Shown one piece after another: positions 25,917 to 34,167 of a DNA stretch of 64,000 nt. Both the position numbers and the translations under genes were made by a program. The number at the start of each line of letters is the position of its first letter. The stretch's first letter is position 1. Under the pieces are notes generated by a model. It did not search any database. It saw only the letters and a list, made by a program, of their open reading frames with translations, and had not been told where the DNA came from. Origin of the DNA: Exiguobacterium qingdaonense (GTDB taxonomy: Bacteria > Bacillota > Bacilli > Exiguobacteriales > Exiguobacteriaceae); contig NZ_JACSKY010000006.1 of assembly GCF_018617855.1 (NCBI RefSeq), positions 62,001 to 126,000 of the forward strand, written 5' to 3'.

Positions 25917-26400
25917 ACATTTTGATGATATGTAGGTGTTCCGTAGACTCCGGTTCTTCAAAGAAGGACGTCACATGATGAAAGACGTCTTCCGTGTCAA
26001 ATGCGGCTCGTTCCGGTTCCAAGCTGCGGCGTTTTTGAATCTGTCGAAGACACTGTTCGTCACTTCGCTCGAGGTAAATCAAGCAGTGACCTGCGCCAAT
26101 ATCCTGAGCAAGTTTGAGAAACCAAGAGCGAGACGCCTTCGTGTTTGCCGGAAAATCCATCACGACGTTCACCCCTAGTTTTAGCAATTGTTTCACATGA
26201 GATTCAATAAGTGGCTTAAGAAGATTCGCATGTTTCCGATAATCTTCAAACGTATGGATTTCCTCCGGATATAGCGTAGATAACCATTCATCTTCTGACA
26301 AGAGAAGGGCTTGCTGTTCAGTAGCAAGTTGTTTAGCCATCGTTGACTTTCCAGCCCCCATTTTCCCACATAAGAAATAAAGTGTACCCTTTTCTTCCAT
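25915..26400 (-). CDS. P-loop ATPase/kinase-like protein (AAA_33 type)
   Basis: 161-aa nucleotide-binding protein. Walker A is LCGKMGAGKST at residues 11-19 and the conserved SEDEWLSTLYPEEIHT follows. VVMDFPANTKASRSWFLKLA is the Walker-B-like strand of small-molecule kinases, and CLIYLERSDEQCLRQIQKR the lid region. Such proteins (zeta-toxin or aminoglycoside-kinase-like AAA_33) phosphorylate small molecules, but this one has no known substrate. GGAGG lies 11 bases before the ATG. There is no antitoxin-like neighbour, so I do not call it a toxin. Confidence 0.75.
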   Translation of the reverse strand: MEEKGTLYFLCGKMGAGKSTMAKQLATEQQALLLSEDEWLSTLYPEEIHTFEDYRKHANLLKPLIESHVKQLLKLGVNVVMDFPANTKASRSWFLKLAQDIGAGHCLIYLERSDEQCLRQIQKRRSLEPERAAFDTEDVFHHVTSFFEEPESTEHLHIIKM

Positions 26401-26519
26401 CGCTCTATCTTCCTCCTTTTCATCGAGTAGAATAAACGTATCATACCCTTTTCTTGACCTATCCCGTCGAATTTGAGAAGATTCATACGTTTTGAATGAC
26501 GTGAAAGGAAGTCATGTAT

Positions 26520-26873
26520 ATGAAATTATTAAAATGGATCATCGGACTTACGCTCTTGTTCGGGTTGAGCACACTCGGCAACTGGATCGTTGAGACGTTC
26601 TCTTGGAAAGTACCGGGTAGCGTCATCGGTATGGTGCTGCTACTCGTCCTGTTACTGACAAAAGTCATTCGCGTGGAATGGATTGAAGACAGTGCCGGAT
26701 ATTTGACGAAGCATCTCGCCTTCTTCTTCATCCCAATCGCCGTCGGTCTCATGGCATACGGCGCTCTTTTGAAAGCCGCCGGCATTCCCCTTCTTATCAC
26801 GTTACTCGTCAGCATGGCGGTCGGAATGGTCGTGACGGCGTTTGTTTCCGGGAAAGAAGGTGAGGCATCATGA
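26520..26873 (+). CDS. CidA/LrgA family holin-like membrane protein
   Basis: 117-aa membrane protein with four helices (KWIIGLTLLFGLSTLGNWIV at the start, VPGSVIGMVLLLVLLLTKVI next). The P-G-S-V-I-G-M segment is the family marker. CidA/LrgA proteins act with CidB/LrgB in pyruvate or overflow metabolite transport and in murein hydrolase control. ATG 26520 is preferred over ATG 26514 because GGAAG lies 8 bases from it. It overlaps the next gene by four bases (ATGA at 26870), so the two are co-translated. Confidence 0.88.
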   Translation: MKLLKWIIGLTLLFGLSTLGNWIVETFSWKVPGSVIGMVLLLVLLLTKVIRVEWIEDSAGYLTKHLAFFFIPIAVGLMAYGALLKAAGIPLLITLLVSMAVGMVVTAFVSGKEGEAS

Positions 26874-27544
26874 CGTACTTTTGGATCGGATTGACGATTC
26901 TCGTGTATTCGTTCAGTCGGAAACTTTCCATAAAGTGGTCCTCCCCGTTCACGAACGTTGTATTTTTGAGCACCACCCTCTTGATTTTAATATTGCTTGT
27001 AACGGGACAATCTTATGATGCCTACAAGCCGGCCACCGATATCATCACGATCTTACTCGGTCCGGCGACGGTGGCCCTAGGGTTACCGCTCTATCGCAAC
27101 TTACCCGTACTACTCGCTCGGGCGAAGCGAGCGTTAGGCGCGATTATCATCGGATCACTCTCCACAATCTTTGTCGCTGTGCTCTTCGGAAAGTTGTTCT
27201 CATTCACCGAAAATGTATTGATTGCACTATCGGTCAAGTCTGCTACGTCCCCGATCGCCCTTGAGTTGGCTCGACAGCTAGAAGGGGATGCGACACTTGC
27301 GGCCTCGATTGCCGTTGCCTGCGGTATTTTAGGCGCGATGCTCGGACCGGTATTATTGACATGGATTCGTATGGACGACCCGTTCACACGCGGACTCACA
27401 CTCGGCACGATCAGTCACGGAATCGGGACCGCCCAGGCGGCGACTGAACATCCGTTGTCCGGTGCGACAGGCGGTGCTGCGATGGGATTGACCGCAATCT
27501 TCACATCGTTTATCTTGCCCATTTTATATCCGTTTCTCTTTTAG
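26870..27544 (+). CDS. CidB/LrgB family membrane protein
   Basis: 224-aa LrgB-family membrane protein with about six helices. Typical parts are [29 protein letters not shown] and [20 protein letters not shown] near the end. It is the partner of the CidA/LrgA protein encoded immediately upstream, and the four-base overlap fixes the operon. The pair forms a membrane system for pyruvate uptake or export in Bacillus and Staphylococcus relatives. No LytSR regulator is next to it. Confidence 0.9.
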   Translation: MTYFWIGLTILVYSFSRKLSIKWSSPFTNVVFLSTTLLILILLVTGQSYDAYKPATDIITILLGPATVALGLPLYRNLPVLLARAKRALGAIIIGSLSTIFVAVLFGKLFSFTENVLIALSVKSATSPIALELARQLEGDATLAASIAVACGILGAMLGPVLLTWIRMDDPFTRGLTLGTISHGIGTAQAATEHPLSGATGGAAMGLTAIFTSFILPILYPFLF

Positions 27545-27549
27545 ACAGA

Positions 27550-27579
27550 TCGCGTCCATTTGATGGGCGCGACTTTTTT
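27550..27579 (+). terminator. Intrinsic terminator
   Basis: TCGCGTCCAT and ATGGGCGCGA arms (with one G-T pair) around TTG, followed by CTTTTTTG, just after the LrgB stop. Confidence 0.8.
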
Positions 27580-27642
27580 GTTTCGACTTCGAGCGCGCGT
27601 GATAAACTAATGAAGATGAAACTTATTAGAGGAGGGCAATCC

Positions 27643-28881
27643 ATGCAAGCAAAATTAATTGAACGCTTAATGACTTACGCAAAGATTGATACACAGTCTG
27701 ACTTCACGAGTACAACAACACCATCGACGGCCAAACAATGGGATTTGATTCGCCATTTGGAGAAAGAATTAAAAGAACTCGGACTAACAGATGTCGAGAC
27801 CGACGAATACGGCTATCTCTTCGCTACACTCCCAAGTAACGTCGATTATGACGTCCCGACAATCGGCTTCCTCGCCCACGTCGATACGGCGACTGATTTT
27901 ACGGGAACGAACGTCTCGCCTCAACTCGTTGAGCACTATGAAGGTGGCGATATCGTCTTGAATGAGTCGCTGAATGTCGTCTTATCACCAAAAGACTTCC
28001 CGGAACTAGACGGGTATGTCGGGCATACGCTCATGACAACGGACGGCACGACTCTCCTCGGTGCGGACGATAAGGCCGGTATTGCCGAAATCGTCACAGC
28101 CGTTGAATACTTATTGGCTCACCCTGAGATTCCACACGGACCGGTTCGCATCGCTTTCACGCCGGATGAGGAAATCGGACGTGGTCCACATAAATTCGAT
28201 GTCGCCCGTTTTAACGCGGATTTCGCTTACACGATGGACGGTGGTCCGCTCGGAGAGTTGCAGTATGAGAGCTTTAACGCGGCCGGTGCGACCGTCACCT
28301 TCCACGGGACGAACGTACACCCCGGTAGCGCTAAAAACAAGATGGTCAGCTCGATGAAGCTCGCGATGGCGTTCCAGAACCGGTTGCCTGCTGATGAGGC
28401 ACCGGAACGCACGAGCAACTACGAAGGATTCTTCCATTTGAACGGCTTCAACGGAGATGTGGAGAAGACGACGCTTCAATATATTATCCGCGACCATGAC
28501 AAACAGAAGTTCGAAGCGCGTAAAGCGTTGATGGAGAAACTTGTCCTCGAATGGAGACAGAAATACGGGGAAGAGCGGATTGAGCTCAAGATGGAAGACC
28601 AGTATTACAACATGGCCGAGAAAATCGAACCGGTCAAGCACATCGTCGATACCGTCGCTGACGTCATGCGCGACCTCGGCATCGAACCGAAGATCGAACC
28701 GATTCGTGGCGGAACAGACGGATCGCAACTTTCTTATATGGGTCTTCCGACACCGAACATCTTCACAGGTGGCGAAAACTATCATGGGAAGTTCGAATAT
28801 ATTTCTGTAAACAACATGGAAAAAGCGACAACGGTCATTATCGAAACACTTCGCACATTCGCGAAGCGTGCACAAGCATAA
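27643..28881 (+). CDS. pepT: Peptidase T (tripeptidase)
   Basis: 412-aa cytosolic zinc aminotripeptidase of family M20B that cleaves the N-terminal residue of tripeptides. Metal and catalytic signatures: [10 protein letters not shown] (His79, Asp81), [21 protein letters not shown] and [10 protein letters not shown]. The C-terminal [20 protein letters not shown] matches PepT. Length matches the Bacillus enzyme (about 410 aa). ATG 27643 is chosen because AGAGGAGGGCAATCC precedes it; 11 upstream residues of the open frame overlap the ribosome site. It is a single gene. Confidence 0.95.
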   Translation: MQAKLIERLMTYAKIDTQSDFTSTTTPSTAKQWDLIRHLEKELKELGLTDVETDEYGYLFATLPSNVDYDVPTIGFLAHVDTATDFTGTNVSPQLVEHYEGGDIVLNESLNVVLSPKDFPELDGYVGHTLMTTDGTTLLGADDKAGIAEIVTAVEYLLAHPEIPHGPVRIAFTPDEEIGRGPHKFDVARFNADFAYTMDGGPLGELQYESFNAAGATVTFHGTNVHPGSAKNKMVSSMKLAMAFQNRLPADEAPERTSNYEGFFHLNGFNGDVEKTTLQYIIRDHDKQKFEARKALMEKLVLEWRQKYGEERIELKMEDQYYNMAEKIEPVKHIVDTVADVMRDLGIEPKIEPIRGGTDGSQLSYMGLPTPNIFTGGENYHGKFEYISVNNMEKATTVIIETLRTFAKRAQA

Positions 28882-28887
28882 CATATG

Positions 28888-28935
28888 CGCCTCCAATCGT
28901 TCTCTTTTACACTAGAGACATTGGAGGCGATTTTT
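28888..28935 (+). promoter_or_regulatory. Hairpin that is both pepT terminator and osmC SD-sequestering stem
   Basis: CGCCTCCAAT (28888-28897) and ATTGGAGGCG (28920-28929) form a perfect 10-bp stem, followed by ATTTTTG. The right arm contains the only good Shine-Dalgarno (GGAGG, 28923-28927) of the downstream osmC gene. Confidence 0.65.
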
Positions 28936-28936
28936 G

Positions 28937-29383
28937 ATGAAACATACATTTAGCATGAACCTCGGCTGGAATGGAGGACGAAATGACGTCGGCACCCTCG
29001 AGGCCGAGCGATTGAAGACACAGATTTCAATTCCACCAGAAATGGACGGTCCCGGAGTTGGCACCAATCCGGATGAGATGCTACTCGGGGCCGCGGCCAC
29101 GTGTTATATCATCACCTTCGCGGCCGTACTCGGGCGAAGTGAACTGACTCACCGTGGCATCACGATTGAGGCGGAAGGCATCGTCGATGTGACGAACGGC
29201 ATCTTCACGTATGAGACGATTCGCTATGCGACAACGATTCAGGTACCGGCAGAGATGACCGACCGAGAGATCACGCTGGTCGAGCGCATCGCAAAAAAAG
29301 CGAAAGATCAATGTATGATTTCACGCGCGCTCGCAGGAAATGTGGCGTTCGAACTCGATACGACTGTTGTAAGAGTCGACTGA
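28937..29383 (+). CDS. OsmC/Ohr-family peroxide-reducing protein
   Basis: 148-aa OsmC-fold thiol peroxidase of the SACOL1771-type group, which reduces organic hydroperoxides. The two redox cysteines are Cys56 (GAAATCYIITFA) and Cys126 (AKDQCMISRAL). The N-terminal LGWNGGRNDVGTL is typical of the subgroup. ATG 28937 is preferred to TTG 28934, both downstream of GGAGG. The ribosome site lies in a stem that can pair with pepT read-through RNA, which would stop translation from a pepT transcript. Confidence 0.9.
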   Translation: MKHTFSMNLGWNGGRNDVGTLEAERLKTQISIPPEMDGPGVGTNPDEMLLGAAATCYIITFAAVLGRSELTHRGITIEAEGIVDVTNGIFTYETIRYATTIQVPAEMTDREITLVERIAKKAKDQCMISRALAGNVAFELDTTVVRVD

Positions 29384-29506
29384 AGCCATCATGACGACTC
29401 ATTTTGAACGCACAATGATGTTAGATGGGATACGACACTGCGCGTTTTTCAAAAACGTGATACAATACACGTCGTAAACTAATCAGAAAAACGAGGGATA
29501 CCATAC

Positions 29507-31132
29507 ATGATTACAGTAAATAACGTCAGCCTACAATTTGGCGGTCGCAAGTTGTTCGAAGAAGTGAACATCAAGTTCACGCCAGGCAACTGTTACGGAT
29601 TGATCGGTGCGAACGGTGCCGGTAAATCGACATTCTTAAAGATTTTATCAGGTGAGCAAGATACGACGACGGGTGATGTCAGCATCACACCGGGCGAGCG
29701 CCTCGCCGTCCTCAAACAGGACCACTACGCGTATGAGGATAGCGCGGTTCTCGAGACCGTCATCATGGGTCACGAGCGCCTCTACAACGTCATGAAAGAA
29801 AAAGATGCGATCTACCTGAAAGCAGATTTTTCTGATGAAGATGGGATGCGCGCAGCTGAACTTGAAGGCGAATTCGCCGAGTTGAACGGTTGGGAAGCAG
29901 AATCGGAAGCTTCAATGGTCCTTCAAGGTCTCGGCATCTCAGAAGCGCTCCACCAAAAACAAATGAGCGAACTCACAGGTGGAGAGAAGGTCAAAGTCCT
30001 TCTTGCCCAAGCACTCTTCGGTAAGCCAGATATCCTCCTTTTAGACGAGCCGACCAACGGACTTGACCTAAAGGCGATTCAATGGTTAGAAGAGTTCTTG
30101 ATCAACTTTGAAAACACGGTCATCGTTGTTTCCCACGACCGTCACTTCTTGAACAAAGTTTGTACGCACATGGCCGACCTCGACTTTGGAAAGATCCAAT
30201 TGTATGTCGGGAACTACGACTTCTGGTATGAGTCAAGCCAACTTGCTACGCGCATGGCGGCAGACCAGAACAAGAAGAAAGAAGAAAAGATAAAAGAGCT
30301 TCAAAACTTTATCGCGCGTTTCAGCTCGAACGCATCGAAAGCGCGTCAAGCGACATCACGTAAGAAGTTGCTCGATAAGATCACACTCGACGACATTCGT
30401 CCGTCATCACGTCGTTATCCGTTCGTCGGATTCACGATGGAGCGCGAAATCGGGAACGATGTCTTGTACGTCGACAACGTTTCGAAGACAATCGATGGTG
30501 TAAAAGTACTCGACAACGTCACGTTCTCACTCAACAAGACGGACAAAGTCGCATTTGTCGGTCGTTCCGATGTTGCCATCACGACACTCTTTAAAATTCT
30601 CATGGGTGAGATGGAACCAGACACAGGATCGGTCAAATGGGGTGTGACGACAACCCAGTCATACTTCCCGAAAGACAACTCGGAATATTTCGAGGGTTCT
30701 GAAAAGAGCATCCTCGACTGGTTGCGTCAGTTCTCGCCAGCCGATGAGTCAGATACGTTCCTTCGTGGATTCCTTGGCCGCATGCTCTTCTCAGGCGAAG
30801 AAGTCATGAAGAAGGCGTCTGTCCTTTCAGGGGGAGAAAAAGTACGCTGCATGCTCTCGAAAATGATGCTCTCGAACTCAAACGTGCTCGTCCTCGACGA
30901 TCCGACGAACCACTTGGACCTCGAATCGATCACGGCTCTGAACAACGGTCTCGAGTCATTCAAAGGTGTGCTCCTCTTTAGCTCACATGACCATCAGCTC
31001 ATCTCGACGATTGCGACACGCATCATCGAAGTGACACCGAATGGCATCGTGGATAAAGAAGCAACGTACGATGAATACTTGGAGAACGAAGCGCTTCAAC
31101 AACAAGTTGAATCCCTTTACCAAAATGCATAA
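29507..31132 (+). CDS. ykpA: ABC-F family ATPase (YkpA/YbiT type)
   Basis: 541-aa soluble protein with two ABC domains and no membrane part. Domain 1 has GANGAGKST, LTGGEKVK and ILLLDEPTNGLD; domain 2 has LSGGEKVRCM and LVLDDPTNHLD. The P-loop of domain 2 is degenerate (VAFVGRSDVAITTLFKIL), which is a standard feature of the YbiT/YkpA subgroup. ABC-F proteins bind the ribosome; some rescue stalled translation or protect against antibiotics. The linker between domains is charged (KKKEEKIKELQNFIARF). No antibiotic-resistance signature is clear. The ATG follows ACGAGGGATACCATAC. Confidence 0.9.
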   Translation: MITVNNVSLQFGGRKLFEEVNIKFTPGNCYGLIGANGAGKSTFLKILSGEQDTTTGDVSITPGERLAVLKQDHYAYEDSAVLETVIMGHERLYNVMKEKDAIYLKADFSDEDGMRAAELEGEFAELNGWEAESEASMVLQGLGISEALHQKQMSELTGGEKVKVLLAQALFGKPDILLLDEPTNGLDLKAIQWLEEFLINFENTVIVVSHDRHFLNKVCTHMADLDFGKIQLYVGNYDFWYESSQLATRMAADQNKKKEEKIKELQNFIARFSSNASKARQATSRKKLLDKITLDDIRPSSRRYPFVGFTMEREIGNDVLYVDNVSKTIDGVKVLDNVTFSLNKTDKVAFVGRSDVAITTLFKILMGEMEPDTGSVKWGVTTTQSYFPKDNSEYFEGSEKSILDWLRQFSPADESDTFLRGFLGRMLFSGEEVMKKASVLSGGEKVRCMLSKMMLSNSNVLVLDDPTNHLDLESITALNNGLESFKGVLLFSSHDHQLISTIATRIIEVTPNGIVDKEATYDEYLENEALQQQVESLYQNA

Positions 31133-31133
31133 T

Positions 31134-31167
31134 AAAAAAATCGGCTCAAACGCGAGCCGATTTTTTT
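31134..31167. terminator. Bidirectional intrinsic terminator
   Basis: AAAAAAATCGGCTC and GAGCCGATTTTTTT form a perfect stem around AAACGC, with T-runs on both strands, between the convergent ABC-F and lipoprotein genes. Confidence 0.9.
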
Positions 31168-31915
31168 ATTTAACGTTTACCGTCTCCATCACGTGCTCAT
31201 GAATGTCATGGCCTTTCGTAACATGGACTTGAACGTTGTATGCGCCCGACTCAGTAAATGTGTGTGCACCTTTATACATCCCCGCATCTGCTTCCTCTAA
31301 CTTCACCCATTCATGTTTCTCTGCCCCATCTTGAAAGATTTCGAGTTGTACTTCTGCTCCAGAAAGCATCTCATCTTCCATCATGACGTGCACCATGATC
31401 GGTTTGTCTTCGCCTGTCGTCGCCTCTTTCAGGTCAAGCGTAATATCCGCGCCATGGTGGTGATGATGGTCACTATCAGCTTTCGCTTCAGACGTTGTTT
31501 CCGGATTTCCGACCGTCACCTCCGTCGTAGGCATCGTATGCATAGCACGAGCTGTCACGTGCACTTGGACCGTGTAGACTGCTTCTTCAGAGAACGTCAT
31601 CTCTGCTTCATACGTCCCATCTTTTATGAGCTTCGCATTGATCATGTCGCTATCTTCCTTCGTATCGTTCTTCCACACTTCGAACTTGATTTCATCCGCA
31701 TCATCTACAGGTTGACCGTCTTGCGTGACGCGAACAGACAATGGTACCGTCTCTCCCTTTTCTGCCGTTTCCGCAACTGTCAACTCGGCCTCTACCGGTT
31801 CCATGGATTGCGGTAAGGCTGCGCTTTCTTCATCTTTTTCAGTACCGCACGCACCGAGTACGAACAATCCAATTAGTCCAAACACGACCCCAAATCGTGT
31901 CATCACCTTTTTCAT
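31166..31915 (-). CDS. Lipoprotein with two YtkA/FixH-like domains and a His-rich linker
   Basis: 249-aa exported lipoprotein. The signal peptide is followed by the lipobox LGAC. Two YtkA-like beta domains (VEAELTV to TVQVHVTARA and ADITLDLKE to YNVQVHVTKG) flank a short linker with HHHHHG. HDIHEHVM ends the protein. Histidines and Met-rich segments suggest metal (copper?) binding, which is inferred. ATG 31915 is chosen 7 bases after GGAGG; ATG 31918 is the alternative. A longer frame to 32038 has no ribosome site. A second YtkA-like lipoprotein lies at 33730-34167. Confidence 0.8.
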   Translation of the reverse strand: MKKVMTRFGVVFGLIGLFVLGACGTEKDEESAALPQSMEPVEAELTVAETAEKGETVPLSVRVTQDGQPVDDADEIKFEVWKNDTKEDSDMINAKLIKDGTYEAEMTFSEEAVYTVQVHVTARAMHTMPTTEVTVGNPETTSEAKADSDHHHHHGADITLDLKEATTGEDKPIMVHVMMEDEMLSGAEVQLEIFQDGAEKHEWVKLEEADAGMYKGAHTFTESGAYNVQVHVTKGHDIHEHVMETVNVK

Positions 31916-32180
31916 CATAAGTCCTCCTTTTAAATCGCTTACATCTTTCACACTTTCTTCATGATACCACTCTTTTCCAATGATGGTGTGAGCATTCTGT
32001 GAGGTTTCACACGGTTCGTTCTCACAAATTTCACACATATATCCGAATCAAAGTTCATTGATTTCATTTCGGATTTTCAGTCCGTTTCAATTAAAAAAGG
32101 GTATATAAGTTATAAATCGATTTCTTATTTGGAAAGTCTTAACATCAAGGAAATAACAACATGAATGGAGGCGCATTTAA

Positions 32181-33374
32181 ATGGGACGTAAAGTCATTCG
32201 TGGGGCGATGGCACTGTTCATCCTACTGGCGATGATGATTACACAATCCATCTCCGTCAGTGCCGCTGCTTCTAAACTGATTCCGAGCGTGAACACGACG
32301 AGTAAAGTCGTCGCATTGACATTCGATGACGGGGCGGATGGTACAAATACCGATCAGATTTTGAACATCTTGGCGACGTATGACGTCAAAGCGACTTTCT
32401 TTTTAACAGGTACCGGCACAAATCATCATCGACAATCTATCCGGAACATAGTCGCGAAAGGACATCAGCTCGGTAATCATTCCTATACGCACCCGGATTT
32501 CACAAAACTGACTGCCACTCAAATGAAATCCGAACTCGACCGTACCGAATCCTTAGTCAAATCAGTGACCGGAAAAACGACGAAGCCGATTTTTAGAGCC
32601 CCGTATGGAGCCGTCAATAACACCGTATTAAACGGCGTCGGGGCTGCCGGATACGGATATACGATTCAATGGAATATCGATACGATTGACTGGAAAGGGT
32701 TGACCGCGAGCCAAATCAATACGAAAGTGCAATCCAATATCAAACCCGGTTCAATCGTCTTGATGCATACAGGTGCCGGGGCATCGGGTACACCGCTCGC
32801 ACTCCCAACGATGATTTCGCAACTGAAGGCGAAGGGCTACAAGTTTGTCACGGTCTCACAATTACTCACCTATCAAAACACGTCGACGAACAAAACATAT
32901 ACCGTGAAGTCAGGTGACACGTTATATAGAATTGCACGGGCATACGGTGTCACCGTGTCAGCGCTCGCCGTCGCTAACAACATCTCAAACGTAAACCTTC
33001 TCCGTGTCGGACAAGTGCTCGTCATACCTGGTACGACCGTCACACCTCCTGCGACGACCGTGACCTATACCGTGAAGCCGGGCGACACGCTTTACAGCAT
33101 TGCGACGATGTACAAGACGACCGTCTCTAAAATCGCAACTGCCAATAAAATCACGAACGTCAGTCTCATTCGCGTCGGACAAGAGCTCGTCATACCTGGC
33201 ACGACCGTCACACCGCCCCCTGCGACGACCGTGAGCTATACCGTGAAGCCGGGCGACACGCTTTACAGAATCGCACGGACAAACAATGTCACCGTGTCAG
33301 CGCTCGCCGCTGCCAACAACATTACGAACGTCAATCTGATCCGAATCGGGCAAGTGCTCACCATCCCAAAATAA
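32181..33374 (+). CDS. Polysaccharide deacetylase with three LysM repeats
   Basis: 397-aa secreted enzyme. After a signal peptide (about residues 1-30) comes a CE4 NodB domain with KVVALTFDDGADGT, GHQLGNHSYTHPDF and FRAPYGAVN, which carry the catalytic Asp, the metal-binding Asp/His/His and the Arg. It would remove N-acetyl groups from peptidoglycan or chitin-like polymer outside the cell. Three LysM modules (TYTVKSGDTLYRIARAY, TYTVKPGDTLYSIATMY and SYTVKPGDTLYRIARTN) at the C-terminus bind the glycan. Thr/Pro linkers separate them. AATGGAGGCGCATTTAA precedes the ATG. Confidence 0.93.
   Translation: MGRKVIRGAMALFILLAMMITQSISVSAAASKLIPSVNTTSKVVALTFDDGADGTNTDQILNILATYDVKATFFLTGTGTNHHRQSIRNIVAKGHQLGNHSYTHPDFTKLTATQMKSELDRTESLVKSVTGKTTKPIFRAPYGAVNNTVLNGVGAAGYGYTIQWNIDTIDWKGLTASQINTKVQSNIKPGSIVLMHTGAGASGTPLALPTMISQLKAKGYKFVTVSQLLTYQNTSTNKTYTVKSGDTLYRIARAYGVTVSALAVANNISNVNLLRVGQVLVIPGTTVTPPATTVTYTVKPGDTLYSIATMYKTTVSKIATANKITNVSLIRVGQELVIPGTTVTPPPATTVSYTVKPGDTLYRIARTNNVTVSALAAANNITNVNLIRIGQVLTIPK
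33021..33268 (+). repeat. Direct repeats in the LysM part of the deacetylase gene
   Basis: 33021-33097 and 33189-33268 are near-identical copies of about 78 bases covering a Thr/Pro linker and the start of a LysM module. They differ by one inserted proline codon and a few bases, which indicates recent module duplication. Confidence 0.75.
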
Positions 33375-33439
33375 ACGTCCGATGAATCTTTTTCTCTTTC
33401 GGTACCGTATCCTGTACAAACAGGAAAAGAGGGACCGCT

Positions 33440-33703
33440 ATGACTCGAACCGTAATCCGCGTTAGTATCGCTGCACTCATCGGACTTGTTGTCTCTATTG
33501 CCACATTCTCGATTTTGATTTGGCTTGGTTATGAACAGGCACTCACATCTGGTGAGCCGATTCAATTGTTGCATCTCGACATTTATCAATTCGAAAATGC
33601 GGTCGGGGTCGCCAATCAGAATCAGATGGCCATCCTTGGTGCTGGTTTTATGGGGATTGCCGTCCTCATTGGCGAGATTGGAATACGCCTCAAACGAAAG
33701 TAA
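33440..33703 (+). CDS. Small membrane protein, unknown
   Basis: 87-aa protein with an N-terminal helix (VIRVSIAALIGLVVSIATFSILI) and a C-terminal helix (QMAILGAGFMGIAVLIGEIG) separated by about 35 polar residues likely outside the cell. Ends with a basic RLKRK. AGAGGGACCGCT precedes the ATG. I do not recognise the family. It follows the deacetylase by 65 bases and has its own terminator. Confidence 0.6.
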   Translation: MTRTVIRVSIAALIGLVVSIATFSILIWLGYEQALTSGEPIQLLHLDIYQFENAVGVANQNQMAILGAGFMGIAVLIGEIGIRLKRK

Positions 33704-33730
33704 CCGCTGCGCATGCAGCGGTTACTTTTT
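33701..33730. terminator. Intrinsic terminator
   Basis: TAACCGCTGC and GCAGCGGTTA form a 10-bp stem around GCAT, followed by CTTTTTT, between convergent genes. Confidence 0.85.
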
Positions 33731-34167
33731 TAATGGTGGTGTCCTCCACCATGGTCGTGTGAATGAACGATCGGTTGCTGCAATTGATCGATTTGATCTT
33801 GTGGTACGTCGCCGACAATCATCCATGCGGACGGCGTATATACTTTTTGCCCCTCATGCACCATGCCGTTCACCTGATAGATTCCTTGATCGAGTTTTAC
33901 ACTCGTCACGAGGTATCCGTCTTTTTCGATCACTTCATACGTACGTGTATCCTCGGTATCATACGGTGTGACTTGAATATGGCTTTCTGTCACGCGCTCG
34001 TCATTTGACACCTTCATCGCAAGCGTCGTCGATCCGACCTCCGCACGTTCAGGAACAATGAGTTGGATGCCGATTGGATCAATCGCGCGGTCGACCGGTT
34101 GAAGTTGACACGCACCTAACCACATCGTTGCCATGAGGATAGGAAGAACTTGTTTGAATCGCTTCAT
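33730..34167 (-). CDS. YtkA/FixH-like lipoprotein with His-rich C-terminus
   Basis: 145-aa lipoprotein. Signal peptide and lipobox LGAC (MKRFKQVLPILMATMWLGAC) precede a single beta-rich domain (IGIQLIVPERAEVGSTTLAM to GIYQVNGMV). The C-terminus is histidine-rich (VHSHDHGGGHHH), suggesting metal binding. ATG 34167 overlaps the PepSY gene stop (ATGA), so it is translationally coupled to it, and AGAGGTGGCAGC lies in front. A longer upstream frame to 34398 is inside the PepSY gene and is rejected. Resembles the lipoprotein at 31166-31915. Confidence 0.8.
   Translation of the reverse strand: MKRFKQVLPILMATMWLGACQLQPVDRAIDPIGIQLIVPERAEVGSTTLAMKVSNDERVTESHIQVTPYDTEDTRTYEVIEKDGYLVTSVKLDQGIYQVNGMVHEGQKVYTPSAWMIVGDVPQDQIDQLQQPIVHSHDHGGGHHH

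Noticed and set aside
25915..26400. Zeta-toxin of a toxin-antitoxin pair
   Set aside because: The P-loop protein has no small antitoxin gene next to it; the neighbours are an RND pump and LrgA-type genes.
28111..28896. Long open frame on the minus strand opposite pepT
   Set aside because: It is antisense to a well-defined peptidase T gene, has no ribosome site and no recognisable product. The codon bias of pepT on the other strand explains it.
30538..30600. Degenerate second Walker A in the ABC-F protein as a loss-of-function mutation
   Set aside because: The same degeneracy is typical of the YkpA/YbiT subgroup, so it is not a lesion.
31916..32038. Upstream extension of the YtkA-like lipoprotein with a Cys-rich start
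   Set aside because: The extension has no ribosome site, whereas GGAGG stands directly before ATG 31918/31915, followed by a proper lipoprotein signal.
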